Assembly (NCBI GenBank): GCA_020627535.1
Contig: JAHDGU010000004.1
Location: 224,333-288,332 of the forward strand
From: Saprospiraceae bacterium
Lineage (GTDB): Bacteria; Bacteroidota; Bacteroidia; Chitinophagales; Saprospiraceae
Reading direction: 5' to 3'
Length of the DNA: 64,000 bases
This document shows, in pieces, positions 44,691-53,736 of the stretch (its first letter is position 1; every line of letters begins with the position of its first letter). Position numbers and translations under genes: made by a program. The notes beneath the pieces are model-generated. The model did not search any database, was not told the origin of the DNA, and saw nothing but the letters and a program-made list of their open reading frames with translations.

Positions 44691-45260
44691 TCATAGCACT
44701 CCGACCTCCAATACAGAAAAAACTCCATCAGTCTGACTCAGCTCAATCTCCATCCAGCCTATCACATCTACATCATCCTTCACTAGCTTCAATCCCATGA
44801 TATAGCTGGAGCTCTCATCGAGGGACCAGACACGCCATGTTTCTGCCCAGCGATCGTCCCCACAGTAATCCACTGAGATCAATGGATGAGACATACTCCC
44901 ATCCCATCTAAGTGGAGTATCCAAGGCCTCTTTGATATCACCTATCGTTAATGGAAACAAAGTAGGCTCAGATGCCTTTCGCAAAACTTGATTCTCACCG
45001 AGAGAAAATAGACGCCCGATATAAGCACCGGAAGGTTCTGACGATTCGAAATCGGCAAATAAATATTTGATCTCAAAATCCTCAACACCATCATCATTCA
45101 AATCTATGGTAAAAGGTGTAGGGATAATAGGTTCTATCTCAGTACAATTGATATCCGATGATTCGCTATTCTCCATCGGCATATTCATCTCTTCACCCTC
45201 TGCGCAACTCAAGACACAAAAAGTCATCAAGAATCCTAAAACAATTGCCGTGATTTTCAT
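44691..45260 (-). CDS. Putative lipoprotein, unknown function
   Basis: 189 residues from the ATG at 45260, giving the lipoprotein signal MKITAIVLGFLMTFCVLSC; an ATG at 45284 adds eight residues. The mature part has DLNDDGVEDFEIKY, a D-rich stretch resembling calcium-binding or VCBS-like segments, then DVIGWMEIELSQTDG. No family recognised. It follows the TfoX-N gene by about 60 bases on the same strand, with an inverted repeat (about 45304-45323) in the gap. Confidence 0.7.
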   Translation of the reverse strand: MKITAIVLGFLMTFCVLSCAEGEEMNMPMENSESSDINCTEIEPIIPTPFTIDLNDDGVEDFEIKYLFADFESSEPSGAYIGRLFSLGENQVLRKASEPTLFPLTIGDIKEALDTPLRWDGSMSHPLISVDYCGDDRWAETWRVWSLDESSSYIMGLKLVKDDVDVIGWMEIELSQTDGVFSVLEVGVL

Positions 45261-45320
45261 ATAGCCTACAAATAGTTCTGACATCTCGATTCTTACTAGA
45301 TGGTAGTAATAAATATATTA

Positions 45321-45686
45321 CTATTTCTTCCTCCTCTTAGACCTCTTCGCCTGTGGATTAAACGACACAGCCAAGCCGAGCCAGTACTTCAACCCTGCCT
45401 CAGTGTCAAATCCCTCAGGTGTCACATAAATGTATCCCCGCATCGGTCTACCCGTAAAGTCCATAGGCAAGCACTCTGATCGCTCTATATGCTCATCATA
45501 AGCCTTCTCCCCTATCCGACACATGAGCAGACTCTCACCATACTTCTTATCGATGTGAATACCACAAAGCATCTTCTCGTCTAGTGAAAAAACCAAACCA
45601 CCCATCATCTGCTTATCAGTGAAATCTGCGCCAAGATCATCTAGTGCGACGCGTATCCTATCCCCCAAGATCGGATCGAACGCCAT
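45321..45686 (-). CDS. TfoX N-terminal domain family protein
   Basis: 121 residues matching the TfoX_N fold: FTDKQMMGGLVFSLDEKMLCGIHID, LLMCRIGEKAYDE, MRGYIYVTPEG, and a very basic C-terminal tail (QAKRSKRRKK). The single-domain TfoX_N form is widespread and mostly uncharacterised; it should not be read as a competence regulator. Its start lies two bases after the AAA+ gene stop, so it is the likely last gene of the injection-system operon; whether it takes part in that system is unknown. Confidence 0.85.
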   Translation of the reverse strand: MAFDPILGDRIRVALDDLGADFTDKQMMGGLVFSLDEKMLCGIHIDKKYGESLLMCRIGEKAYDEHIERSECLPMDFTGRPMRGYIYVTPEGFDTEAGLKYWLGLAVSFNPQAKRSKRRKK

Positions 45687-45688
45687 CT

Positions 45689-47056
45689 CTATACTGTCTT
45701 ACCCTCCTTACGGAATTCCTTCCTGATCCCAATCACAAGATCATTAAACTTGACGAGTGGCTCATTGCGCTCCACAGCTTTGAGCGCACAGTATCTGAGG
45801 ACATTGATGATTGCACCTCCAGCCATTTCAAATTCCTTAGAGATATGATTAAGATCAATCTTCTCCTCTAGTTCAAGTCCCTTGAAGCTATTTTCCCAAA
45901 GTACAAGTCGCTGATCTGGTCGAGGCATCGGGAAATAGATCATCGATTGAAATCTTCTCGCAAATGCCTCGTCAATATTCTTCTTCAAGTTAGTCGCCAA
46001 TATGATGATACCTGGAAACTCCTCGATACGCTGAAGCAAAAAAGCGATCTCCTGATTGGCATAGCGATCCTTGGCATCGGAGGTGCTGGTCCTCTTTCCG
46101 AAAATGGCATCCGCCTCATCGAAAAATAATATCCAATTTTTGTACTCAGCACTGTCAAATATATTCGCCAAATTCTTTTCGGTTTCACCGATATACTTTG
46201 ATACAACCTTACTCAAATCTACACGATAGACATCCATTTCCACGTCCTTGCCTATCAGACTTGCCGTCAAAGTCTTACCTGTACCTGGTGGGCCATAAAA
46301 GAGAGTACGGAATCCTGGCTTGATTCTTTTTTCAAGCTTCCAGTCCTCCATGATGGTCTTGTTGTGCGTGATCCAGCTCTTAATCTCATCGATCTCTTCC
46401 ATGAGTGCCTCATCCACTACGAGATCTTCCCAGTTGAGCTTGGTGGTCAAGCGCTGTGCTGGAAAACTCATCGAAAATTTCGGCTTGTAAGCCTTACCCG
46501 TCGTCACTAGAGACAAGACATCCTGCCCTACATGAAGCGAACCACTGAAAAGTGGCTCTGTCGTACTCGCCCGCTCTATCTTGACGATACGATGCTTATT
46601 GAAAAAGTGATCATCATCAAAAATCTCAATCAGCTTAAATCTTGTTGCAAGATTATTTCCTGATATCACAAATGCTGCTGTCTCACCAGTCGGTAAAAAA
46701 CCACTGTGATTCAATCCCTTCACTCCACCAAACTCTGTGAAACCGCGACCGTATTTTTCATTGCGGGTGAAAAATACATCTAACACTTGCGGGCAGACAT
46801 GTGGAGCCAGTGCCAATAGGAATACCAATCTCTCCTCGAGATTCATATTGTAGTGTCTCACAAAATCACCGTACACAGATGGCTGGTCCGTGAGGTCAGG
46901 TGCTTGCACATTGGACTCACCATTACTCTGCTCCTGCTGAAAATAGACTTGAAACCTCTTCTTGATCACATTGTGCAACCAGTCAAATTCCCCGGCGAGG
47001 GCTTGAGAATTGCGCACATGAGGCTCGAGCTCTACGACTGTTTGTTTTTTGGCCAA
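45689..47056 (-). CDS. AAA+ ATPase of the contractile injection system (Afp15-like)
   Basis: 455 residues. Walker A is FYGPPGTGKT (Lys261), Walker B WILFFDEADAIF (with FGKR after it), and the sensor region IILATNLKKNIDEAFARRF supplies the arginine finger. The N-terminal 220 residues are a helical domain unlike generic AAA proteins, as in the ATPases that accompany Afp, PVC and MAC clusters. In eCIS this ATPase is conserved and thought to assist assembly or cargo loading (family knowledge). It lies in operon order after the tape-measure gene and before the TfoX-N gene, with ten bases to the gene upstream. Confidence 0.9.
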   Translation of the reverse strand: MAKKQTVVELEPHVRNSQALAGEFDWLHNVIKKRFQVYFQQEQSNGESNVQAPDLTDQPSVYGDFVRHYNMNLEERLVFLLALAPHVCPQVLDVFFTRNEKYGRGFTEFGGVKGLNHSGFLPTGETAAFVISGNNLATRFKLIEIFDDDHFFNKHRIVKIERASTTEPLFSGSLHVGQDVLSLVTTGKAYKPKFSMSFPAQRLTTKLNWEDLVVDEALMEEIDEIKSWITHNKTIMEDWKLEKRIKPGFRTLFYGPPGTGKTLTASLIGKDVEMDVYRVDLSKVVSKYIGETEKNLANIFDSAEYKNWILFFDEADAIFGKRTSTSDAKDRYANQEIAFLLQRIEEFPGIIILATNLKKNIDEAFARRFQSMIYFPMPRPDQRLVLWENSFKGLELEEKIDLNHISKEFEMAGGAIINVLRYCALKAVERNEPLVKFNDLVIGIRKEFRKEGKTV

Positions 47057-47066
47057 TGAGCTAGGA

Positions 47067-47918
47067 TTAATACTCTGTGTAGTCTAGAAGGCTATACTCT
47101 GACACATCATAGTTGCTAAAATCAAAGTTGCCCTCCACAATCTCAGTCATTTTGATGCCAATCGTCTCTCCTGACTCTAGTTCGATCAGTGCATCTAGCG
47201 ATGGCAGTCTTGTCGGATTGAGCTCATGAAGATTATTTTCTAGTATCTCAAGGTAGTTAAGCTCCATGAGAAACTTGGCATAGTCGAGCTCGATCTCTCG
47301 CGTGATCCAGTTGATCACTTGGGTATTGTCAGTATCGAGATAGTACTTACGACAGATATAGTCATTCATCATATCTGTATCGCTCGTCTTTTCTATCGTA
47401 TAGGACGACTCGTCCACTTCTTCAAAGTACTTGAACCAGTCTTTGGTCCCTGTAAGTCGGTCGTTGACATTCTTGGCGACGATGACACTCTTGTTGCTAT
47501 TGTTGACATAGATGAAGTCTATATCATGATAGCCTTCCTCAGGAATCATGATCGAGCTGTACTTTTTAGAAATATACTTGAAAGGAAGGATCACTGCATT
47601 GCCTTCAGCATCAGCAATCTCCACGTGAAATTTCATTTTCCCCACAAATCCATTTTGCGGAAGCTCATCTACATCCTTCTCCTTGCTCACGACTGGACTA
47701 TCATAGTCCTCATCCTCGTACTTGTTATTCCTCGACTTACCCTCAGCAGCATCTTCGGCCTTGTTAAGTCCATCGGCAACTGTGCGATCTACTTTGCGCT
47801 GGATCCTCCTAGAGATCTTACGCTCTGTTCGATTGATGATCTTGTCCAGATCTATGAGCTGTGCCTCACCATCTGTGCAAAAGAACAAGATCGCGAAAGC
47901 AAAGAGTATCTTTTTCAT
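47067..47918 (-). CDS. Exported protein within the eCIS operon, unknown
   Basis: 283 residues with a clear signal peptide (MKKILFAFAILFFCTDGEAQ). A short basic, possibly coiled-coil region follows (TERKISRRIQRKVDRTVADG), then an acidic linker and a beta-rich domain (about 90-280; FHVEIADAEGNAVILPFKYI, KYYLDTDNTQVINWITREI) vaguely like Bacteroidota DUF4412 proteins. It sits between the tape-measure and AAA+ genes, 26 and 10 bases away, so it is co-transcribed. A Sec-exported protein is unexpected in a cytoplasmically assembled particle; it may be a release/attachment factor or an unrelated insertion. Confidence 0.7.
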   Translation of the reverse strand: MKKILFAFAILFFCTDGEAQLIDLDKIINRTERKISRRIQRKVDRTVADGLNKAEDAAEGKSRNNKYEDEDYDSPVVSKEKDVDELPQNGFVGKMKFHVEIADAEGNAVILPFKYISKKYSSIMIPEEGYHDIDFIYVNNSNKSVIVAKNVNDRLTGTKDWFKYFEEVDESSYTIEKTSDTDMMNDYICRKYYLDTDNTQVINWITREIELDYAKFLMELNYLEILENNLHELNPTRLPSLDALIELESGETIGIKMTEIVEGNFDFSNYDVSEYSLLDYTEY

Positions 47919-47944
47919 GAGTATAGGTCTATTGGTGTATGAAT

Positions 47945-50812
47945 TTAAAACTTATTATAGTCCCAGTCAACTTTGATGGTGTACATGACCCATCTCATCC
48001 TGATCATAGAGAAGCCCCAAGGTAATTTGCCGATGAGCAGGTCATAAGACTTCTTATCCACCTTCAGGATCCAAGAACTATGGTCTTTATTATAAAGAAC
48101 ACCATTTCGGAGTAGAAATGATCCCCTCAGAGCATTTATTGACGTATTCTTAAGAGCTTTCCACTGATCGACGACAGCACCTAGCAGCTTTCCTACGAGT
48201 CGCTTCTCAGTCTCGGTGATGATAAATCCAGGCTCTATGGGCTCATCGATCGGGAATCCACACATGACCTTATTGAGGACAAGATGGTATTCCTCGTACT
48301 CCTCTGAGTTGGTAGAGAGGAAATGAAGCAGCACCACAGCCTTTGCCTGTATCTCCTTGCTGACAAACTGCCCATCCTCGTCCAAGTAGTCGAGCTTCTC
48401 GAAGAGCGTCGATAAGAATGGCCACACGAGCACAAGGCCAGCATTTTTCACAGGGATCTCTTGAAGATCTCCATAAGTATCCCACAGTTTCTTGTAAGTT
48501 CTCATACGGCTAGATTCGTCAGGAAATACGGAGTCAAATCTTCGTCGAAGATCAGTTTTCTTGATACTTTCTTTGAGTTCCCGGATGACTTTAGACTCTT
48601 GGATATTGTTCTGACTTTCGTCAAAAAGCGCTGCAAGGATGCGCTTGGCTTGCTGGGAAGTCGCTAGCAGCTCGATAAAGAGACGAATCAAAGTCTCTGC
48701 TTGATAATTGCTCCTTTGGATCCGAGAAATCAAGAGCACCTCGACTTTGGTCAGAAAGGCGTGATACTCAGTCGGCACAGACGCTCTCAGACTCGTCAGG
48801 TCTAACCACATCTGTGTTTCCAATCCGATCTCATTATTTGTACTCCACTGGCGGAGCAAGGGCTCCCCTACCCAGGTAAAATCAGTACGCATCACATCTG
48901 TGATGGACATAGCTGATATTGCCTTCTGTATCTCTTCGATGCGCTGAGTAGCTTGCTCCTCCAAGATCTCCGGAGAAGAGCTACTTACTCCTTGCCTCAA
49001 AAAATCCAAAAGCACATCCGGCTCAGTCACGAAGGAGATGGGCTCATTTTCCTCACTAGATTCTTCGCGCTCATCAAAGCTGTAGACTGGCTTCCAAGCG
49101 GTCTTCATCGGAATTTCCCATGGCAGCTCTCTCAAAGCATCCTGAAGATTGATGGGAAAGTAGCGATACGTATCCATGAGTCGCAATATTTCCATATATA
49201 GCTGGAAGTAGACCTCTCGCGTATCCTGAGATAATTCATCTTTCAACTCCCTGATCAGACGATGATGCGCATAGACCGACGATTCCGTGAGCACTTTGAG
49301 CATTTCAAAGAGGTGCTGGACCTGAGTCTCTTGGCTGATATGTCGGATGATTTGCTGCTGCAGAGTATCGCTCTGTTTTTTGATCTCTCGGAAGAGTGTC
49401 GTCGTGAATGAAGGCACATGGACGACCATACGCTTCATAAGCTTGGAGGTAGAGTAGCTCTGTACTTCTGTCATTTTTTTGAGCTCCGGCAAGTCCGACT
49501 CTTGGGCTTCCCACCACCAAGGCAACTCCTCCTGTGTGGCCATGTGAAATAGCAAGTTGATCTCCCGATTTCTGGGTGCCACTTCTTTGGGTCTGAATGC
49601 CAGCAACTTGAGCGCCGACTTCAGCTTCTTGGAGATCATGGGACTATTCAGATAGTCCATGATCGTCTTCTCACGATCTTCTAGCGAGCTAAACAGCTCC
49701 TGCACGAGAGAAAATATATCCACACCACTCAGATCAGTAAGATCACCAAAGTATCTTTTTCCAGGGCTCGGATCTCTACGAATCTCTGCAACCTGACTCT
49801 CCAGCGCATCCGCCATGACAGTATTGGCAATCTCGTTCACTTGCTGATCATCGATAGGTAAATAGCGACGTATGGCTCTCGACAGATCACGATGCTGTGC
49901 CTCTATACGCCCGATCTCGGCTCGATCGACTAGCAACTCATCCAAGGATGTGTCCTGATCAGTGGTCAGAGCGTCTCGCTTTATTTCATCTGCGATGGCC
50001 AGATAGCCAGGCAGGTAGTTTTTATACTGTTGTGTCGTAAGTTGCTTTCGCAAAAATGTCTCGAGAGCACGAGAATTACTTGAAGCCAAGCTGAGTACTT
50101 TCTTCCTGGCCGCGGTGAAATCTGGAAAGCTGGTACTTTCAGCTTTCATCTGATCTATCACATAGAGATATACCTGCTCGGGTTGCAGATGTGAACTAAT
50201 CAGTGCCGACCATTTGGCGTAAGCCGATGGGCTTAAGAGCTGCTTGATCCTTTGCAACTCTTGTGGGCGTATATCACGAGAGAGGATCTTCCTGACAAGC
50301 TCTAGAGGCTTCTCCTCCACCCAAGACTCGATGATTTTTCCTAGATCTTCCTCCTCCCGTTCGTGACCACCGTGGAGAAATCCATCAGACACAATCTGCT
50401 TCAATAGCTGGGTCTCCCGATATCTGATATTCACCACTTCGCTATAGTCAGACCTCTTTGCCCTAGCAGACCGTCCTGTCTTATAATCTTGAAAGGCCAC
50501 AATCTGAGCTGGTGACATTTTCTCACCGCGCGTCATATGTCGAGCTAGCCAAGCTGTCAACTTTCTTCGAATCCCCTGGATCATATGGCTCTGCAGCTGA
50601 CTACTCTTTGCCGTGCCGATATTCAATGTGATACGATCAAATCGATGTACCCGATCTGGTACATCATACTCATCAAGAATTTCTAAGAGGAGCTTCTCTA
50701 TCTGACGACGATAAAGGCTGATGATGTCAGCATACAACTTCTCATGCTGACGCGAGTGGGGTAAGTCGATGACAAACTTGAGCCTACCGATTTTGTGTGA
50801 TAGAGTCGCCAT
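47945..50812 (-). CDS. Contractile injection system tape-measure protein (Afp14-like)
   Basis: 955 residues. The N-terminus (HKIGRLKFVIDLPHSRQHEKLYADII) and the end (LPWGFSMIRMRWVMYTIKVDW) match the CIS_TMP family, whose members end in a PW.x.I+.PWM..xxxVxW-type motif. The centre is long and helix-rich. Tape-measure proteins set sheath and tube length and link the baseplate to the tube (family knowledge). It follows the Afp12-like gene with only ten bases between. Confidence 0.88.
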   Translation of the reverse strand: MATLSHKIGRLKFVIDLPHSRQHEKLYADIISLYRRQIEKLLLEILDEYDVPDRVHRFDRITLNIGTAKSSQLQSHMIQGIRRKLTAWLARHMTRGEKMSPAQIVAFQDYKTGRSARAKRSDYSEVVNIRYRETQLLKQIVSDGFLHGGHEREEEDLGKIIESWVEEKPLELVRKILSRDIRPQELQRIKQLLSPSAYAKWSALISSHLQPEQVYLYVIDQMKAESTSFPDFTAARKKVLSLASSNSRALETFLRKQLTTQQYKNYLPGYLAIADEIKRDALTTDQDTSLDELLVDRAEIGRIEAQHRDLSRAIRRYLPIDDQQVNEIANTVMADALESQVAEIRRDPSPGKRYFGDLTDLSGVDIFSLVQELFSSLEDREKTIMDYLNSPMISKKLKSALKLLAFRPKEVAPRNREINLLFHMATQEELPWWWEAQESDLPELKKMTEVQSYSTSKLMKRMVVHVPSFTTTLFREIKKQSDTLQQQIIRHISQETQVQHLFEMLKVLTESSVYAHHRLIRELKDELSQDTREVYFQLYMEILRLMDTYRYFPINLQDALRELPWEIPMKTAWKPVYSFDEREESSEENEPISFVTEPDVLLDFLRQGVSSSSPEILEEQATQRIEEIQKAISAMSITDVMRTDFTWVGEPLLRQWSTNNEIGLETQMWLDLTSLRASVPTEYHAFLTKVEVLLISRIQRSNYQAETLIRLFIELLATSQQAKRILAALFDESQNNIQESKVIRELKESIKKTDLRRRFDSVFPDESSRMRTYKKLWDTYGDLQEIPVKNAGLVLVWPFLSTLFEKLDYLDEDGQFVSKEIQAKAVVLLHFLSTNSEEYEEYHLVLNKVMCGFPIDEPIEPGFIITETEKRLVGKLLGAVVDQWKALKNTSINALRGSFLLRNGVLYNKDHSSWILKVDKKSYDLLIGKLPWGFSMIRMRWVMYTIKVDWDYNKF

Positions 50813-50821
50813 CGCTGATTA

Positions 50822-53563
50822 TCAGATGATGGCTCCTATCATGGAAGACATCTCCTTGTCGATCATCTCTGCCCCATCGAGCTTATTGCGCAGTGCTTTC
50901 ATGAGCACATAGGAGAGATCGTCAAGATTGGCACTTGACCCCGTACTGGATTTTTGAGTGATCCAAGCCTGATATACCCTTTCAAACTCTGACATTTCAT
51001 CAAGTGATAGCCAGATGAAGTTCATCTTAAGATGGGCCGGGAAATTCGCCTTTACAAGCATCTCAAAGAGCTTCTTGGACTTGTCATTTTGGAAGCTACC
51101 AGAGTACCTAGGAGCTACTGCTGAGCACTGAAAAGAAAATGGATCTGACTCAAATTCCATCCCTTGCTTGGAGACTTGCTCCATGCTCATAGCATTTTCG
51201 AGTGCATTCTCTTTTTTGGCGGAAGCCTTTACAAACTGGATGCAGTACTTCACATGATCATCTGCAGAACTCTTCTTAATAAAGCTATTATTCTCAAATA
51301 GCAATTTGGACTTGGCGCCATGAAGCTTGACAACGTAGTTTTTACCTTGCTTTTCGACTTTGTAATTCTTCTTGTCCTGTCCATGCTGCAGGATATCCTT
51401 GACAAAGTCTTCCTTCGCCATCTCGGGATCACCCTCAATGATTCCACTAGATGCGAGCACTCCCTGATCACTGTAGATCGTAAATTTCACGGACTCACCT
51501 GTTGGCCTCAACAGTATGTGCTCAATGAGATGAAATCCCTCGCTCTTGACATTGTAGTCACTGATCTTCTGTATGAAGGCCTCAAGGGCTTCTTCACAGT
51601 CTTCTACGCTTTTGCCTTGATAGACAGGAAATTCATTATTGGTGACCGGGCTTCGATAGTTGATCTGATACTGCTTCCCTGTGCTTCCCACAGGATCGAT
51701 AGAATATTGATTGCGGTCCACACCGCAGGCCATCACTTCTGCCAGCAAATCTGGATTGCTTGAGGAAAAACTAAAGGATTTGTCATCCACTTTGGCAGTG
51801 GATTTTGCCTTACTAGTCTTCAAGTCTTTCTCACCCTGGAGTGAAGAAAGTGCATTTTGTGGATCTGCCTGTAGATTGAAGAGATAATTCACTTTTTCTG
51901 TTACGGCAGTACTCAGTATTTTAGTCGATTCGTCAACATTGCCGTAATCTACACCTTTGCCTCGATTGCGGCTGATATTCACATAGTCACGCAGAAGCGC
52001 GATTTTGGAGCGAATACTTTTCTCTAGAAACCCATCTCGATTATAGGCATTACTCTCTCGCTGGATGGCATTGGCAGATTCGGTCAAAAACTCCTCCCCT
52101 AATCTTCCCATGAGATGATCCAAAAATCTTGATCGGCGCACCAGATAGTTGTCATATTTCTCGATTAGATCCGAGTGTGCATTTTCAAATGCGTCCCATT
52201 GCCCCAAGATCTCTTCAATCATCGGGACATGATGTAAGTTCTGACCAAAATAACTGGCGTCAAAGTCATCCAGGCTGAAAAGCTTGTCAACATTGACCAA
52301 TTGGGCCAGATAGTTTGCCAGCAGCTGCTCGATAAGGACCAGGTATCCCTTGAGCTGTTTGGCATATGCCTTATTCTCACTAGTCTCTTTTCCTTGGATA
52401 CCATACTCCGTGATTCCGTAGATCCGCGGAAATGTGTTCTGGAGAGAATAATAAAACTGAATATCCTCTTTGGCGCGTTGGGTTTCAACTTTTTTGTTTG
52501 GGGTGGAGAGAATACGTTTGTGTTTTTTCTGTGACTTGGCGGATAAGATCTCGAGTGAATATCTCAGCACCTCATTGTTGAGAGAATAGACAATACCATC
52601 AGACACGAGCTGTATCTGCTCACGATCGATATTCCCTTCGATATCCAGAGATGGGTAAGTATCATCTGGGAGTTCAATAAATTCTTCATTGTAAGCCTCA
52701 CCGTCAATATATACAGTAAAGTTGTTGATCGAAACTACGCCAGGGACATTAGAGATGATCTTGATGAGCTTGGATCGATAGATCCGATTGACCTTTTCGA
52801 TGGACGAATTGTCCAGAGACTTATTAGAAATAAATCCGTTTTTCGCGACTGGGCCATCGTAGACCTCTTCGAGGCTGTGACCCATTGCCAACATCTCATC
52901 GAGATTGAGGAAGGAGTGATGAGGAGACAGTTCTTCAGCAAGACGATGATATATATCTGATAGCACAGATTCGCCGATGACATTGCTTCCCACAGAGATA
53001 ATCGCCCCGACTTGTACTTTCTGAGCTTTGAGGATTTTGATTTCGTCAAAGTCTTCGCAGAGGTTGCGATTTTGGGATAGGAGGCTCTTAATCGCATCAT
53101 AGGTGCCCTGAGGATCGGCATGATCTTCTAGCTGCAACTGCACTTTGTACAGACCCAATACTGCAAGACCGAGGCGAGAACTCTTCAATGGTACGAGCCA
53201 CGCATTTTTTACCGATGGGATATGATCTATGATCAGCTTGCGATAGTCTTGCAGCGTAATCGGAGCACATGGATAGATATCATCAATCTTAAAGAGGGTG
53301 TGCTTGGTTTTAGCTTCAATAGTCTGCGCGGACCTATCGCTGTAGAATAGGTCTTCAATATCAAAGTTGGTCTTGTATCCTAGCTCTGTGAGGGCATAGC
53401 AAATATTCTCCAAGATGGTGACACCTGGATCGTGCTCATTGTAATCTGTCCAGATATCGCCGCAGAGCTCTTGCACTTTTTCTATTCCTTCTTTTTTCAG
53501 TGCCACAAAGTCCATAGACTTGGGATACTCTCGGAATTTTTCTATGCTTTCTGGTTCTTTCAT
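50822..53563 (-). CDS. Baseplate protein, Afp12-like
   Basis: 913 residues. The N-terminal DIWTDYNEHDPGVTILENIC and ICYALTELGYKTNFDIEDLF mark the Afp12/baseplate wedge family of eCIS. The body contains a baseplate-J-like segment in the first 350 residues (LQDYRKLIIDHIPSVKNAWL, PGVVSINNFTVYIDGE) and a helical middle. It would form the outer baseplate wedge with the Afp11-like protein. Start-stop overlap ATGA with the 58-residue gene upstream shows translational coupling. Confidence 0.88.
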   Translation of the reverse strand: MKEPESIEKFREYPKSMDFVALKKEGIEKVQELCGDIWTDYNEHDPGVTILENICYALTELGYKTNFDIEDLFYSDRSAQTIEAKTKHTLFKIDDIYPCAPITLQDYRKLIIDHIPSVKNAWLVPLKSSRLGLAVLGLYKVQLQLEDHADPQGTYDAIKSLLSQNRNLCEDFDEIKILKAQKVQVGAIISVGSNVIGESVLSDIYHRLAEELSPHHSFLNLDEMLAMGHSLEEVYDGPVAKNGFISNKSLDNSSIEKVNRIYRSKLIKIISNVPGVVSINNFTVYIDGEAYNEEFIELPDDTYPSLDIEGNIDREQIQLVSDGIVYSLNNEVLRYSLEILSAKSQKKHKRILSTPNKKVETQRAKEDIQFYYSLQNTFPRIYGITEYGIQGKETSENKAYAKQLKGYLVLIEQLLANYLAQLVNVDKLFSLDDFDASYFGQNLHHVPMIEEILGQWDAFENAHSDLIEKYDNYLVRRSRFLDHLMGRLGEEFLTESANAIQRESNAYNRDGFLEKSIRSKIALLRDYVNISRNRGKGVDYGNVDESTKILSTAVTEKVNYLFNLQADPQNALSSLQGEKDLKTSKAKSTAKVDDKSFSFSSSNPDLLAEVMACGVDRNQYSIDPVGSTGKQYQINYRSPVTNNEFPVYQGKSVEDCEEALEAFIQKISDYNVKSEGFHLIEHILLRPTGESVKFTIYSDQGVLASSGIIEGDPEMAKEDFVKDILQHGQDKKNYKVEKQGKNYVVKLHGAKSKLLFENNSFIKKSSADDHVKYCIQFVKASAKKENALENAMSMEQVSKQGMEFESDPFSFQCSAVAPRYSGSFQNDKSKKLFEMLVKANFPAHLKMNFIWLSLDEMSEFERVYQAWITQKSSTGSSANLDDLSYVLMKALRNKLDGAEMIDKEMSSMIGAII

Positions 53564-53736
53564 TCCGGGCTTTGGTCATTTGGTTTTTGGGTATGGAGTT
53601 GAGCATTGACCTGCTCATTAATCTTGCCTATGATCTCATAGACATCCTGGAAAGGTTGCTGCCCTAAGGCCTTGAATATGACATTGACTTCTTCGAAGCT
53701 TAGTCTCAAAGCGATGTCGATATCCTCGCTCTCCAT
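53560..53736 (-). CDS. 58-residue protein in the eCIS operon, unknown
   Basis: Reads MESEDIDIALRLSFEEVNVI then FKALGQQPFQDVYEIIGKIN and a polar tail ending QSPE. The start ATG directly follows the TAA of the fibre-like gene (stop at 53737-53739), and its TGA overlaps the start of the Afp12-like gene by four bases, so the ORF is real and tightly coupled. The pattern V..I..ALG..PF..VY..I.KI..Q resembles small helical phage proteins that carry 'LG.RPY..V..LI' motifs; no function known. It is easily missed because of its size. Confidence 0.82.
   Translation of the reverse strand: MESEDIDIALRLSFEEVNVIFKALGQQPFQDVYEIIGKINEQVNAQLHTQKPNDQSPE

Noticed and set aside
45321..45686. TfoX competence regulator
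   Set aside because: Only the N-terminal TfoX domain is present; no competence genes nearby.
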